Below are positions 19,770-32,490 of a DNA stretch of 64,000 nt, in pieces. The first letter of the stretch is position 1; every line of letters starts with the position of its first letter. This DNA is from Meconema thalassinum. Lineage: Eukaryota; Arthropoda; Insecta; Orthoptera; Tettigoniidae. Location: the NCBI GenBank assembly GCA_946902985.2, contig OX336389.2, positions 168,712,704-168,776,703 of the forward strand. The letters are read 5' to 3'. The notes under the pieces were generated by a model. That model did no database searches and was not told where the DNA came from. It saw only the letters and a list, made by a program, of their open reading frames with translations. Position numbers and translations under genes: made by a program.

Positions 19770-20375
19770 TTTTCAAGTATCTAGGTTCAACAATTAGTTT
19801 GAATGGAATAATGGAGGACAAATTTGCGGATAGAATAGGAAAAGCAGGGTGCCTGTTTAATGCCACCCGAGCAAAGTTCCTAAACAAGAGGGAGATCTCC
19901 AGAATACAAAGCTGGCTGTTTACAACTCCATCTTTGTCCCTATATCGATCTATGACTGAGAATCCTGGACACTAACTGAACGTACTAAGACCAGAATCCA
20001 GGCGACAGAGATACAATATCTCCGGAAAGGGGAGAACAAATCTAGGAGTGACAGGATCTGGAATACAACCATTCTGACAGCACTGGATATTAAAACACTA
20101 GAGAAAACCATCCAAGAACATCAATTTAGATGATTCGGTCACGTTCACCGGATGCCAACAGATCTTATACGGAGGCTAATGAAGGAGGTGAGAGTGGAGA
20201 GGGAGTTCTCGTGGAAGACAATGGAAGGCTCGGATGGATGGAATAAGACAGGCCCCCAGGAGAGGATGCTATCTGTGAATGAGGCAGTTGCCATTACCGG
20301 AGACAGAGGGAGATGGAGACCTCCTATATCCTCGACACCATACAGTATAATACAAGGGAACTGGGTTAAGAAAGT
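19770..20375 (+). pseudogene. LINE reverse transcriptase relic (C-terminal part)
   Basis: Translation in pieces gives FKYLGSTISLNG, then a KAGCLFNATRAKFLNKREIS segment, and further on RxFGHVHRMPTDLI. These are hallmarks of the region after the RT palm in many insect non-LTR retrotransposons (KYLG..., ARIGKA..., RWFGHV.R). It is broken by stops and frameshifts, and the RT catalytic core and endonuclease are absent. It is a 5'-truncated dead copy; the clade (RTE or CR1-like) was not resolved. Confidence 0.7.
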
Positions 20376-20884
20376 AAGTAAATATTTTTCAAAATTCCGT
20401 TTCGAAATTTGGGATGGATAACTGGTTCTTCTCGAAAAACTAATCGACCTTGTAAGTAATTTATTTTGTAGTACTGTAGTAGTTGAGGCAGTGAGTGAGA
20501 GAGGGGGCTATGCCAGTGTTGGATGGAACTGAGATATTTGGAGTTTTGCGGTTGCTCTCTCGCAGCATAAACGTGATTCACAGAAACGACATTCTTCACA
20601 AAACAAGGCAAAGAGCCTGCGGATGTCTTTGATATTATGCACACTGAAAGATGAATGTATGCCCTACACAAAGGTACCAATAACTCAATTTTGACAAAAT
20701 ATCGGCATAGCCCCCTCTCTTACTCACTGCTTCAGTTTATACAACCGGGAACACCAATCATATCCACAGAAGGGAATGTAGAGACTACCCTCACTTATTT
20801 ATCGATCTTATAATGCTAATACAACACAAACACATATGAATACAATTCCATAACAACAAGAACAATGATAAAATCAAAGCACAA

Positions 20885-22255
20885 CATTTCAACACAGCTC
20901 AAATTTCAACATCCAGCGTGTTGATCCAGTCTACTGCCTTAGATGTAACGGAGGTAAGGTCCTCCAGGCTTTCTGGAAAGGCTCGGATGGGACAGACTGT
21001 GTAATGGCAGCACAATCATAGTGTGTGGAGTATTTCCAGCCACATACTGTATATGGAGAACCGAAGCACCTCTTCCCAAGCCACACCTAACATGGTTTAG
21101 TCTACGCCAGGTAAACTTCGGTAGATTGAAGCTAGGAAGTTTCGTATGGAAGTCTTCAACATTCACGATGCCTGGTGGTGCAGATGGTGTCCATTCATCC
21201 CGCCATTCGTCATTGGGATTGAAATTAAATCTTATTAATTTATTAGACGGCAGTTTTCCGCGCAGGTTTGCGGTATTTCAGTCTAGGGTAGATGCATCAA
21301 GCTGACCCACGTCTTCATGTACTGTATTTAGTATTCTCGACCATAGAGAACCAGATTTTTGTCTCGTCTGATTTGATGAGGTGAGATGTTGCTGAACTAT
21401 GGTGACCATTGGATTGGAGTAGGAGCTAGGAAGTAGTGGAGCTAAACATCCACCTGCTGAGTGTGACAGCTATTAAGCTACACCCCGGACCAAAACTCAG
21501 CTGAATATACCAGCGCTAAAGCAGTTGTTCCAAGTGTGTTGGCGTCAGTTCCCCAGGATGTTCCGGCAAGACGATGAAGGAGGTTATTGAGGCTGTTCAA
21601 TTTTCCAGTAGCATTACATAGATGAGCTTTTTAGGTCAGAGATCTATCCAGATCCACTCCCAGATATTTAGGGGTGCTATTGTACTGTAATTGAGCCTCC
21701 ATGGCTTAGGCGGCAGCACGCCGGCCTCTCACCGCTGGGTCCGAGGTTCAAATCCCGGTCACTCCATGTGAGATACGTGTTGGACAAAGTGGAGGCAGAC
21801 AGGTTTTTCTCCGGGTACTCCGGTTTTCCCTGTCAAAATTTCATTCCAGCACCACTCTCCACCATCATTTCATTTCATCTGTCATTCATTTAATCATTGC
21901 CCTAGAGGAGTGCCACAGGCTTCGGCAGCTGGCACAGTTCATATCCTCGCCGCTAGATGGGGTCTTCATTCATTCTATTCCCTGACCCGGTCGGTCGACT
22001 GGAAGCAGGCTGTGGATTTTCATTGTACTGTAATTCTTTATCTCTTGAATTGACTCTGGGATGGTAGTCTGCGTTTCTGTTGTCCAAGTGGAAATTAGTA
22101 ATTTCACTTTTCTGAGAAGTGCCATTTTGTGAAGAAGTCATCCATGACTTGAAGGTCTTGAGTGAGATCGTTCTATGCCTTTGTGAAATTGTCATGTTGA
22201 AAACTGAGGTTAATATCGGCAGCATACATAAACTGCGGGCCCTGCGGGGTGCTTC
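20885..22255 (-). pseudogene. LINE reverse transcriptase relic interrupted by a SINE
   Basis: On the minus strand, fragments read YAADINLSFQHDNFTKA (RT box YADD with its first D changed to A), ITNFHLDNRNADYHP, STPKYLGVDLDRSLT, then NSLNNLLHRLAGTSWG, and later LNHVRCGLGR and a C-terminal stretch before a stop near 20897. This matches the order of the palm, thumb and C-terminal region of jockey/RTE-like elements, recalled from memory. Several stops and frameshifts are present. The SINE at 21693-22021 splits it between the AFHL-like and KYLG segments. It is dead. Confidence 0.75.
21693..22021 (+). mobile_element. SINE family 3 copy (+) inside a LINE relic
   Basis: Begins GAGCCTCCATGGCTTAGG; B box GGTTCAAATCCCGG at about 21746. 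It is flanked by exact 14-bp target duplications ATTGTACTGTAATT (21679-21692 and 22022-22035). The host LINE reading frame continues on both sides. Confidence 0.9.
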
Positions 22256-22526
22256 TGTGCAAGGGAGCCGTGTTTGGTAGATCTACTGGCAACGTACGCT
22301 GTGATGTTCCAGCGCGCTTGTCACTCACAGGATTTTGCTCCACCTCCAAAGTTACACGTGCTCTCAGAGCTTGTCGCTCCGGCCTGTGCAACACTGTTCT
22401 GAGAGAAGCTTCGAACCTTAGTTACAAACGTCCTTACCTCTGGAAGATGCCAAAGCATTAATCAGAAACATTTCAGATTTTGTTTGCTTATCACTCGTTA
22501 TTGCCAACCACACCATTGTCAGTGTA

Positions 22527-22827
22527 CGTACTACCCTGCCAGCGAATTGTGGCTGGTGGTGGAAATCGGAACTAATGCGCTCCGGCCAGCCACACGCCTG
22601 CGATAGACGTGCAGTCGTCGCCAGCGAAACCTCATCGCATGTCGTGTGTTTGCATGATTCATGATGGGTCGTGCGCTGTGCGGTGTGTTCTCATTGTATG
22701 ACTGTATATGCGTTCCCCCTCTTGCCCGGACCCGCCCACGGCATCTATAACGTGGCGAGCTGGCGTAATGCATACACAACAACCCCGCTCCAGGTCTAGC
22801 GGTAATAATTCCCTGGCAGGGTAGTAG
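22527..22827. mobile_element. Candidate MITE with ACTACCCTGCCAG ends
   Basis: ACTACCCTGCCAG(C/G)GAATT occurs at about 22527-22545 and inverted at 22809-22827, enclosing about 300 bp with no transposase. Both ends are preceded by a GTAC-like flank. The superfamily was not recognised. Confidence 0.55.
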
Positions 22828-22837
22828 TACTCTTGAA

Positions 22838-23212
22838 AGTCCGCCTCGTTGCGTAGTGCCTAACATTCTTGGCGTCACCGCGGAGGCCCGAGCTCGATTC
22901 CCGGCTCTGCCAAGAAATTTAATTTTGGTCTGAGGGCTGGAGTGGAGTACATTCAGCCTCAGCCTAATTACGTTAGGTAGGCCTACTACCCTGGCATTTG
23001 CTTGGAGTAAAAGTGGAAAACCTCGGAAAACCACTTCCAAGATGGCTGAGGTCGGAATCGAACCCACCTCTTCTCAGTTTTGCCTCATGAGGCTGAGTGT
23101 ACCTCGTTGCAGCCATCAGACCTGAATGAATTTTCTTGGCAGAGCCGGGAATCGAACCCGGACCTCCGGAGTGACAGCCAAGAATGCTAGCCGCTACAGC
23201 ACGAGGTGGTCT
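22838..23212. repeat. Head-to-head inverted pair of SINE family 2
   Basis: A plus-strand head (22838 to about 22965, GCCTCGTTGCGTAG, B box at about 22892) is followed by a minus-strand copy (about 22975-23212) that contains both B-box regions in reverse. The transcript could fold into a long hairpin. Confidence 0.75.
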
Positions 23213-23235
23213 TGTCCTATTTATAGTATCAATCT

Positions 23236-23450
23236 CAATTGAAGGCGGCTTCGGTGGCGTAGTCGGTAGCATGCTGAGCTTCTATGCCCAAGATCGCGGG
23301 TTCAAATCCGGCCGAAGTCGATGGATTTTTAAGCGCGTTAAAAATCCCTCAGTATGCCTTCCTTCGGAGGGGAAATAAAGCCGGCGGTCCCATGTCATAG
23401 ATTTATGGCATGTTAAAGAACCTTCCACTAATTACACCTGTGTGAAGCTA
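23236..23450 (+). mobile_element. tRNA-derived SINE with near-complete tRNA head
   Basis: The first about 75 nt (GGCTTCGGTGGCGTAGTCGG, B box GGTTCAAATCC) can form a 7-bp acceptor stem GGCTTCG/CGAAGTC with one wobble. It runs directly into a SINE body (GGGGAAATAAAGCCGGCGG, ATGTTAAAGAACC), so it is a SINE head rather than a tRNA gene. Confidence 0.7.
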
Positions 23451-23639
23451 AATTGTATAGGTTAAGAATGTAAACAAGGCTCTTAGTTTCCTACGTTTGT
23501 TGCTATGAGCCGAATGCGGTGGCATCTGGTAGCTAAGTTCTGAACTAGTAGTCGTTGACGGTGGCGTTTGGCGGCAAAAGTGGGAACTATTTGAAAAATT
23601 CAAAAGTCTGCAGTCCTTACTTGAATTAAAGAAAACAGA

Positions 23640-23770
23640 TAACACACACTAATACAGTCATCACAATTAACACCGGTTATCAGACAGATTCTACACACAC
23701 CCAAAGTACTGTACACGGGGCTACATGACCGCGTTGTCGCAGCCCCTAAACTTAAGAACCAACCAACCAA
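23640..23770 (+). repeat. SINE family 2 3' tail fragment
   Basis: Matches the 3' end of family 2 (CGGTTATCAGACAGATTCTAC, GGGGCTACATGACC, GCCCCTAAAC), as at 40500-40600. The 5' part is missing. Confidence 0.7.
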
Positions 23771-24299
23771 CCTCAATTGACATTGTGTAATGAATTCAGT
23801 TCAAGTTGAAAGAGAAGCACACTCATGTACATGGCCAGACTCGGTTCATTTCCACTGAGCAATGTAAATCATTCCTGTCACGCATTCCCCTCCGTTTAGC
23901 CACGTCATATCTATTTCATATCCCCGCATGATTGTTTTATGTGGTGCTTTCATGCCATATTGTCCCAGATCGCTTGACATGACCTCAGTAATCTCATTGA
24001 GTTCCAGATCGATGCATTATATAACTTCGGCACTTGATGGTTTCTTGTTTAGCAACTGCCTACTCAACGTCAAATAACGATGTAATGGCCTGTCTCTAGA
24101 GAACATTCATCTCAGAGAGGTTCATCCGCAGTGCCCTGGTACAGGTACGTTATCACAGGTAGGCAAGCGACTATCGGCCATATTATATAATGTTTGTTGT
24201 GTAAGAAGGCCCAGACTGTTGTACTGTAACACATTTTTTTATGTTACAAGAAAATGATCTTTTTTTTATTATTTATCGCTATTTATTTTTATTGCTTTA
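23771..24299. other. Unassigned sequence
   Basis: No gene, RNA gene or repeat could be supported in this stretch. Confidence 0.4.
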
Positions 24300-25490
24300 C
24301 TAGCTATCCGCCCTGGCTTCGCCTGGTATCTTGAACAGTTCACCCAGCGTAAGCTTAAAAGGCGCACGGACGGCAGGTCCCAGACGCAATTCAGAATAGC
24401 CGAGGTGAACAGCGAACCTCCTTACACATATACTCTTCTCTGAAGTTTTAACTCGACACGGCTCGACAGTTTGATACTGGCCGAAGCCGGAATGATAGGC
24501 TCGGTTGCAAGCTCGTAATTGAAATTTCCACTGAATTGAGATTGTTGGAAGAAATGAAAACGTAAAAACATTTATAGTGGGCGATGTATATGCTGTAGCG
24601 GACATTTTTTTGAACTTTTCATGCTGAACAATTCTTACACTCATGGTATATAGATATGTTTAACGGTTTACCCCGCGTAAGCTTAAAAGGCGCACGGACG
24701 GCAGGATTTTCTTTGACTCGATTCACTGAAATCGTTACTGCTCGGCTTCCTTTGGTCATGAATTCATGTTTTTCTACAGAAACCATCCTCGAGAAATCCT
24801 TTAAAGAATGGTGAAAACCGCATCAAAATCCATCCAGTACCCGTTACATCCAAGAATCGGGCACTTTGTTTTATACAATACTAGCAACCCACCCTGGCTT
24901 CGCCCGGGAACAGTTATGAATGCATTACGTGATAAGCGTTCTTTCTTTCGATGTCAATGAACTACGACCTATATCCGTTTTACGTCTAGGCATGATGGGT
25001 TAAAATCACTGACTGGACTATTAATTATATTATCATGCACATGCATTTGCAACGAATTCTTATCAGACGTAGCCTAATTTAAGAATGGCGAGGTGCATGA
25101 AACACAAATCCCCCTTCCGACCAATCTAAAAACACTTATAGTGGGCAATGTATTGAAGATAGAGATATGCTCTCGCGGACTTTTTTTTTTGTAGAACCTT
25201 TCATGCTGAACAATTCTTACACTCAATGCATATTATTATTTTTAACGGTTTGCCCAGCGAAAGCTTAAGAAGCACACGGATGCCATGTTTTTCTTCGACT
25301 TTTTCATTAAAATCGTTACTGCTTGGCTTCCTTTGATTATAAATAAATTATTTTCTACAGAAACCTTCCTCGAGACATCCTTTACATAATGGTGAAAACC
25401 GCATCAAAATCCATGCAGTGGTTATTGAGATTACCCGTGACATCCGAGAATCGGGGACTTTGTTTTATACTAAGTAGAGATAGGGATTAA
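24300..25490 (+). repeat. Tandemly arranged dispersed repeats (CTGGCTTCGCC family)
   Basis: Contains two fuller copies (about 24660-24895 and 25240-25480) and a partial one at about 24300-24420 of the repeat also seen inverted at 13240-13478. Shared marks are TAGC.ACCCTGGCTTCGCC, AGCGTAAGCTTAAAAGGCGC and CTTTGTTTTATAC. Such sequences are common in insect genomes; their class is not established here. No protein is supported. Confidence 0.6.
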
Positions 25491-25673
25491 CTATTTTGTT
25501 CAAATCAAAATTATATCTGTTTTGTTCATCTATTTTATCAAGGGAGGGTCCATATCATCGCCATATTCATCACAATATTAATTCATTAATTATAATAGAT
25601 ATGCAATGTAAATTTTGGAGACTAATTAGAGGATTTTATAATTAGTATGTACCATTTCTTAGACGAAAAGGAA
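25491..25673. other. Left flank of gypsy element A
   Basis: AT-rich, no feature. It ends in GTAC (25674-25677), the target site of element A. Confidence 0.5.
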
Positions 25674-25677
25674 GTAC

Positions 25678-28600
25678 TGTGCCCGTTTAGACCGGAGTCC
25701 GCACGACCACATATGCATTTTACCAATAATCAGTCAGCACGAGAGTCAAAATATCCCGGAGCGCCAGATGGTTTAAAGCTAATCGCAAAAACGACATCAA
25801 ATGAAAAAAAATGCTTTACTGATTTTTGGCTCAATGCAACAATAAGGATAGAAGGAGATTCAACTGGGCATAACACATCATGTAAAATTATCTCATTTTA
25901 TTTTAAATTAAAAATTGACTGCAAAAATGCTCAAAGCAGCATCATTCACGTGTGGCGGCCCACATCCTATTTACACAATGTACAGAAATTTTCCAAACAC
26001 ATTTGACAGTTATTTTTGGAAACACAAGTCTGATTATTAGTCCTGTAGACTGTGTTCCAAAATTATATTCATTATTTGTGATTAAATCCAGTTCAAATTT
26101 AATTGTCTTTACTGGAAATATCGTAGTTCACTGTTTGAATTTTTACATAATATTAACACTCGTAGAATAAATGTTCATAGAATGTTTAACTTTCACTTAT
26201 TTTTCCAGTTTCAAAAAATATTGTCAAAAAATATTGTTATATCTGAATCAACACAAATTATTTACACATATTAATAACATCTGAAAAGTATTTGACCTTG
26301 AGCATAGCATCGAAGAACTGTGCGAAGCACAACAAAAATTAATTGTTCTTCTGACATTAAACATTTCGAGAAGTGACTCGATTATGAACTTCAAGTTCCT
26401 AACAAAATACATGATTTCAGAATCATCAACTTGATCAATAAATTGTTGGACCATTCAACTATTTGATTTTCCACTTGGAATCATTATTAAGAAAAATATT
26501 TATATTCATGGCCATTTTAGCAACTTTCACAACTTGCAATTCTTCGACAGAATGCGGAAATAAGAATTGTAGCTTCATAATAAATTCATTTAGTTCATGG
26601 CACTAGGATTGAAAACATCCTTCAAATTATTCGTGGTTATAGAATTATTTTTAATTGGCAGTGGCCCATTCTATTATTTGTGTAAGAACACAATATTCCA
26701 ACAACAACGGCAAAGGTCTTCCTCTGAAGAAGAATAAACTACTATCATGACAAATCCGGGTTCTAGCAAAATCAAAGTCTTAATGGAATCCGTAAACAAG
26801 GTTGAAATAAGAACTGATGGGTTTTAAGAAATAACCTTCGGGTCATTCATACGACGAAATGTGTAGTTCCAATACTCCTTCTATAAACCTGAGCCATCGA
26901 ACCTGCTATTTGATTGATGCTCGAAAAAACCTCCTCATTCCTGCGACTTAAACATGCGCACCTGGGAATGGCATTTCAACTACTCCACACATAAATTTTC
27001 TTCCCAAAATTTATACAATAAATCAAGCCTCTGCTTGTTATCAACACTGGAAGATTTATAAACTTACAAGTTTATTTTATTTTACCATTCAGTTCAACCC
27101 GTGAATTTACCATACTTATGAAAATCTCATTTCACTTTCGAATGTGTATTTACGTCATGATTTTATATAAATACAAAAATATCCTAATTGATACAAATAT
27201 CATTTGCTTCCCGTTTCATGCCTCTCCGTGTTACCTGAAAAATATACTTTGCTCATTGCAAATATTAACTGTTCAACCAGAACTGAAATGTTGGTTGAAT
27301 GCGGGCTTGCGCTAACCACTCTTCTTCGGAAAATCACCTGTTCCAAACTAGAAATGATTAAACTACTTCATAGGCTCTCTCTCTCAATACATATGATTAT
27401 TAGAAAATATAATATCCAAGAATTATTTAGAAAAGTTATGAAAATCATTATTATTATTATTATTATTAGAGGATTATTATTATTATTATTATTATTATTA
27501 GTTATATTATTTTAAATATGTTTAATTATCATCTCATTATGTGAGAATCCACATGTTCCAACCTTCGAATATGGAAAAAATATCCATTCCTCAACAAAAA
27601 AATAATTTAACTTTTACAGTTACATCGACGGTTTTCCGTGACTTCCCAAAAATATGAAATATTCAAATAAATGCTCGATATGCTCGGTCATCGATCCTAA
27701 ACTGTTCTGAGTGCTGAAAATACTCAGAATAGCTCTAATATGTCTTGCGTAAATCATTGCAAGATTTAAATACGAAGAAAAATAAATGTGTTGGTCATCT
27801 GCTGAAAATGAGTTTGTTCCAATTAGCTAGGCATAATATAAAGTCAAAATGTGGCTTACATTTCTTGATGGTCTTGAAGCGTAGCGAACCTGGTTTGTAC
27901 CAGATTTATCCATAGACATGCCCTATCGGACAAGCACGTATAATCCTTGTATCGGCCGCCATTATATACCCACAATCTGTCTAGCAAGACATAGTGGTAA
28001 TATCTCTTGACGTTTGAAGTAACTGTTGATCCATTTTAATATTGGCTTCTGTTAAAGCCATAACAGTTTGCTTAAATGGGGTCAGATCTAAGTGATCTAT
28101 TCTCAGATATGCCAGTTGTAACATAACTCACGGTAATCGTTTCAGTACAAGAAAACACTGACAGTCTAACTCAATCAACGGCTGTTCTGAAGATCGTTCC
28201 CTGGGCATGGCTTCACACCATCTACCATGCGCGAAGCAACATGTAGTTTCCCTGCGTTGGCTAATGAACAACACCGTGATAGACTGGCCTTCAATATACT
28301 GAAAGATCGAAGTGGTTATCAAGTTACAAATATGAAAACTGACTAAAATGGACTAAAATATCAAAGTATTAGGTTATTACTGGACTGTGACAAAGTACTA
28401 TTCTAGACAAAGTCTAGCATATGTCCATGTAGAAATAAAAAATATTTCACCAGTGTCCGTCGAAAAATAACTATCACCTTAGTGATTCTCCCTACCGGAA
28501 ACTTACTAAGTTCCACTCGTAGCGCAGCACTTTTGTGACTATCACAATCTTGAAAATAACTTCTGCGTAGATCCGGCAACCATGTGCCTTGGCTCAGCGT

Positions 28601-29027
28601 AGTAGCACCTTGCTAGGCAAGTGCTTGTTTCGAAGTGAGCTAAAGTTGCTTGAGCCGGCCGGCTTTTATTCAAAACGGTCAGGGTCACGCTGAATCAGCT
28701 GAAATCTAGAAATCCTCATATCTCTGGTATCCCTGGTCCGATTTACTTGATACTAAGTGCATTCTCTTTCATTTGGCCGTGCCAGTAATCTGATCCAAGT
28801 CTTAAGTCTCTACTCCAAGGCTAACTATTTAATCAATAAATAGCCTCGACCTCTGCTATTACTCGCTACGTCACTTGACATGCTCTTAGCGGTATATTCT
28901 TTCCAATTGCTTCTAGAAGCAATGGAGCGCGATATTCAAATATCTCAACTTTCAAAAGCGGCTGTAGCCTTTCCCTTGATATCTAGGTGTCTGAATCTTG
29001 GAATAGCCATTCCTAGAGTTGGGCACA
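25678..29027 (-). repeat. 3' LTR of element A (3350 bp)
   Basis: On the minus strand this is the downstream LTR. It matches 34903-38262 almost base for base. Differences seen by eye are about ten substitutions, a 5-bp indel near 25953, and a shorter (ATT)n tract near 27480. Small frames inside it also occur in the other LTR, but they are not supported as genes. At more than 3.3 kb the LTR is far longer than usual for Ty3/gypsy. Confidence 0.95.
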
Positions 29028-29040
29028 TCCACCCCACACC
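29028..29040 (-). promoter_or_regulatory. Polypurine tract of element A
   Basis: The minus-strand sequence GGTGTGGGGTGGA lies directly against the start of the 3' LTR, the position of the plus-strand DNA primer. Two T residues interrupt the purine run. Confidence 0.65.
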
Positions 29041-29092
29041 TAGCAAAAAATAAAAATTTTAAAATTTTTATTTTTCCTATTTACACATTAAA

Positions 29093-29440
29093 TCATCTGG
29101 TTCTTGAATAGTAAATCTTCAAATTCGATGCATTATAAGTTCCCACGATGTTACCAGTTCGTGTATTAGCGACTTCATAGCTTCCATTGTTGTTTACTTC
29201 CACAATACGATAGGGTCCAGCGTAGAGGCTTGCAAACTTCGAGTACACTCGATTTTGCACGTCAGAGGGTGTAGGTCTTTTCACTAAAACAAGAGTTCCT
29301 ACGCGCAAGGGTTTACGAAAACGCTTTCCTCTCACTCTGCGCTCTCTTTTCTCAGCTTGGCTCCTCAACTTGTCTAAAGCTAGAGTTTCCCTCATCTGAC
29401 GACTTGGTTCAATCTCAGGTGGAATAGAGATGATTCATCC
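29093..29440 (-). pseudogene. Element A integrase C-terminal domain (frameshifted)
   Basis: About 100 residues that follow the integrase core in a different frame. They contain the GPY/F module (LYAGPYRIVEV) and a basic stretch (EKRERRVRGKRFRKP). Element B carries the same segment joined to its core, so the break here is a frameshift located by comparison at about 29420-29440. The frame itself continues upstream of the ATG at 29395 as PPEIEPSRQ. The domain would normally help integrase bind DNA or chromatin. Confidence 0.8.
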
Positions 29441-30315
29441 CATAATCTTGTTGGTTTGATTCCATGATGAAGCAACATGGGAATCTGTCCAGTACTCTCA
29501 TGAATCGTAGAGTTGATGGATTCGGATGCTAAAGAGAGAACATCCATCCATTTCCAATGCTCATTTGGACAATAGAGGCGGCAAAATGTCGCTATTTCAG
29601 CCATCACGCGTTCTGCTGGATTGCTCTCAGGATGTCTGATAGAACAAAACAATTGTCTAATCCCAAGATTATTCATGATGGTTCTAAATTCTAAAGATGT
29701 AAATTGAGGTCCACGATCTGATAAAAGGAATTCCGGTTTGCCTGCTTCCGGAATCACGTTGTCTCTAATTCTCTTCGCACAATATTTTGCGTTTGCCTTC
29801 TGGATTGGGTGTAACATAGTGTATTTGCTGAAAACATCCATGGTCACCAGAATATATCGGTTACCTCTTTTAGACTTTGGGAGAGGACCATATAAATCAG
29901 TCGCGAAGATTTCACAAGGCTTAGAAGGAATAATAGGCCTTGGTAATTCTCTCAATAATCTAGAGTTATGTTTACTCCTTTGGCATAAATCGCATTCTCG
30001 AATAGTGTTTCTGACAGTTTGTCGCATTCGCTCCCACGAAAATTTCTCTTGAATCATGTTGACCGTCTTATCTACTCCAGCATGACCTGCGATTCGATGT
30101 GCCATCCAGATAATGGGTTTTTGCATTCGTGGAGGTATCACTACTCTCAGCTTCGTATGGTCGGGATCTGCAAACTTGTAGATTAAACCATCCAACATCA
30201 TAAAATCTCTTGAAATTCTTTCAGTTTCCTCAAAATCATCATTTGGATCCATGTCTCCCTGTAGAAAACGAAAAATGTTTCTAAAACGTCGGTCTCTCCT
30301 CTGGGATAAATGCAA
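29392..30315 (-). pseudogene. Element A integrase, zinc-finger and catalytic core
   Basis: Continues pol in frame after a TAG (30316-30318). The HHCC finger has H73 and H78 (AHRIAGHAG) and C108 and C111 (CDLC). Catalytic residues are D140 (ATDLYG), D200 (LLSDRGPQF) and E235 (SNPAER), with 34 residues between the last two, one fewer than the usual 35; element B has the same spacing. The first codon here reads TTG, not ATG. The core looks complete, but it is cut off from RT by the stop and from the GPY/F module by a frameshift. Confidence 0.85.
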
Positions 30316-32490
30316 CTATCTTAACCTTCTCAAGGTATCCTCATCTTCCTGCGTCAGGTTAACTTGAAAAACCTTAGATGTAGACTCCACTGCTCTACTC
30401 AATAAATCAGCTCCAACGTTCAACTTTCCAGGAGTGTGTTCAATAACTAGGTTGAATTGTTGAATAAAAAGTGACCATCTAGTTATCCTATCACTGGCAA
30501 AGTTTGTTCTCAAGATAAACTCCAATGCGTGGTGATCAGTCCTCACTATTACTGAATGTCCAATTAACATTTTCTTCCACGACTCCAACGCGAAGATTAC
30601 AGCAAGTGCTTCTAACTCCGTGGTGTAATAATTCCTTTCTGATGGACGAAGTTTCCTGCTAATGAACGCCAGGTAACGTATCTTGTGATCGTCATCTTCT
30701 TGAAGAAGAATAGCTCCAATCCCTACGGTGGATGCATCAGATTCTATGATGAAATTCTTGGTAAAGTCAGGATACTCCAATTTCACGCTGTTTACCAATA
30801 ACCTCTTGGCATCTTTAAATGATTGTTCACAATCTTCATTCCATTTCCATTTGTTTCCTTTCTTTAATAATTCCTGCAATGGCGCTACCGTCTTGGTGAA
30901 GTTTGGACAATGCCCTGCAAAGAATTGGCATGTTCCGAGAAAACTGCGGACATTCTTCACTCTAGTAGGTCTAGGGAAATTTGCAATCACCTGTATCTTC
31001 GTCTCATTGGGACGGTATCCTTCTCCATCCAAAATGTGACCCAAAAATTTTATTTCCTTCCGAAAGAACTGACATTTTCGAAGGTTTACTTTGAAGTTCG
31101 CTTTTCTCAAATCTGCGAATAACATCTGAAGATGTAACAAATGTTCCTCCTTAGTCTCAGATGCAATTAGGATATCATCTATGTAACGAATTGCTATCTC
31201 CTTTACTTCAGGACTCAAATTTTGTTCCAGTGCTCTGATCAAAACAGATCCAGATGTTTTGACTCCAAATGGTAGACGGCGGAATACATATGTCTGCTGG
31301 TCAAACATAAATCCTGTAAACTTCTTGGAATCTTCACTAAGCCTAATGTGATGGTAGGACGAAGTGAGATCAATGTTAGAGAACCAGACCTTGCCTTGGA
31401 ATTTCCTTAACAGTTCCCTAATGATTGGTGGTCTGTCATACTCTGGCAGTAATCTTGAATTCAAATTTCGCGCGTCTAAACATAGTCTCAGACTTCCATC
31501 TTGCTTAGACACTACTGCTAATGGATTGACATAAGATGTAGTGTACTTTTCAATCACATTGTTGCTTTCCATCTCCCTGATAAGCACTTTCACCCTCTCT
31601 CGATGCTTTTCCGCAACCGGATACAATTTAGCATGGAAAGGTGCATCATCATTTACACGAATACGATATTCAAAATCTTTAATTTCACCAGGTTTAATAT
31701 CAAAAATATCGTGATACTCTTCCAAAATTTTTCCTAGCTCTGGGGACTCCTCCTCAGTGTAGACTTCTCTTCCTTCAGCTTCATGAAAAATCAGAGACCA
31801 TTGAGCATCTCCCTCGATGTCTTCCTCTTCTTTTCCCTCGAAGTTTATCTCTTCGATATTCCTGAATCTGATCGTCTCTGTCTTCATGCCTATCACTGCT
31901 TGATATTTCTGAATGAAATCCGCTCCCAATATCATGTCAAAAGCCATGTCCTTCATTACTACAAACACATGTCGGAAATTATGTCCTCCAATCGTAATAC
32001 ATAAGTATAATTGTGTTTTACACAGAGATATTTTGTTGGGTACTATTCCTTGGATCTTAATTCCTGATACTGGAATCTCCTCTAAATTCTCTTTGAGCTT
32101 CCACAAAATATAAAGCTTCTCGCTCACAAGACAAAGCATAGCCCCAGTATCAATCAAAGTATCGACAGGCATACCGAATACTTCGCATGATATGATTGGC
32201 ATTCTAATTCTTGTACCCATTTCTTTCCGTTCGTCATTATGTTGAATTAAGTCATCATCCTCTGCTTGCCATTTAATAATTCTGGAAGTGAAAGTGTTTA
32301 AAATTCTATCTTCTACTGTGAATTCGAAGTTGTTTTTTTTTTCGTTTCCATTCCCCCGGGATTGTTGTGTTCCCGATGGACCTGGTTCATTGTGCTTCTG
32401 TTCCAAGAACTGTAAGTTTTCTTGGTGTCTTTCTTCTAAGTTCTTCCTCGTCTCCTTGTTGAACTCTTCATTGGACTGACGAGTATTCAA
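30316..32490 (-). pseudogene. Element A gag C-terminus, protease, reverse transcriptase, RNase H
   Basis: A 724-codon open stretch. The first about 90 residues are the gag C-terminus and run straight into protease without a stop, so gag and pol share one frame in this lineage. Protease: DTGA at 114-117 and ILGADF at 187-192. RT: catalytic aspartate in NIDLTSSY (D374) and YIDD at 436-439. RNase H: ESDAS (D585), TELEAL (about 625), RTDHH (D652). It ends at an in-frame TAG where element B reads on. There is no ATG at the start, since the frame comes from upstream gag. RT and RNase H look intact. Function would be reverse transcription in cytoplasmic particles. Confidence 0.9.

Noticed and set aside
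23236..23310. A tRNA gene
   Set aside because: The acceptor stem nearly fits, but the T stem is imperfect and the sequence continues into a SINE body.
27204..27515. Frames of about 103-108 codons with Ile/Leu-rich ends (also at 36424-36750)
   Set aside because: The C-terminal part is translation of an (ATT)n microsatellite whose length differs between the two LTRs.
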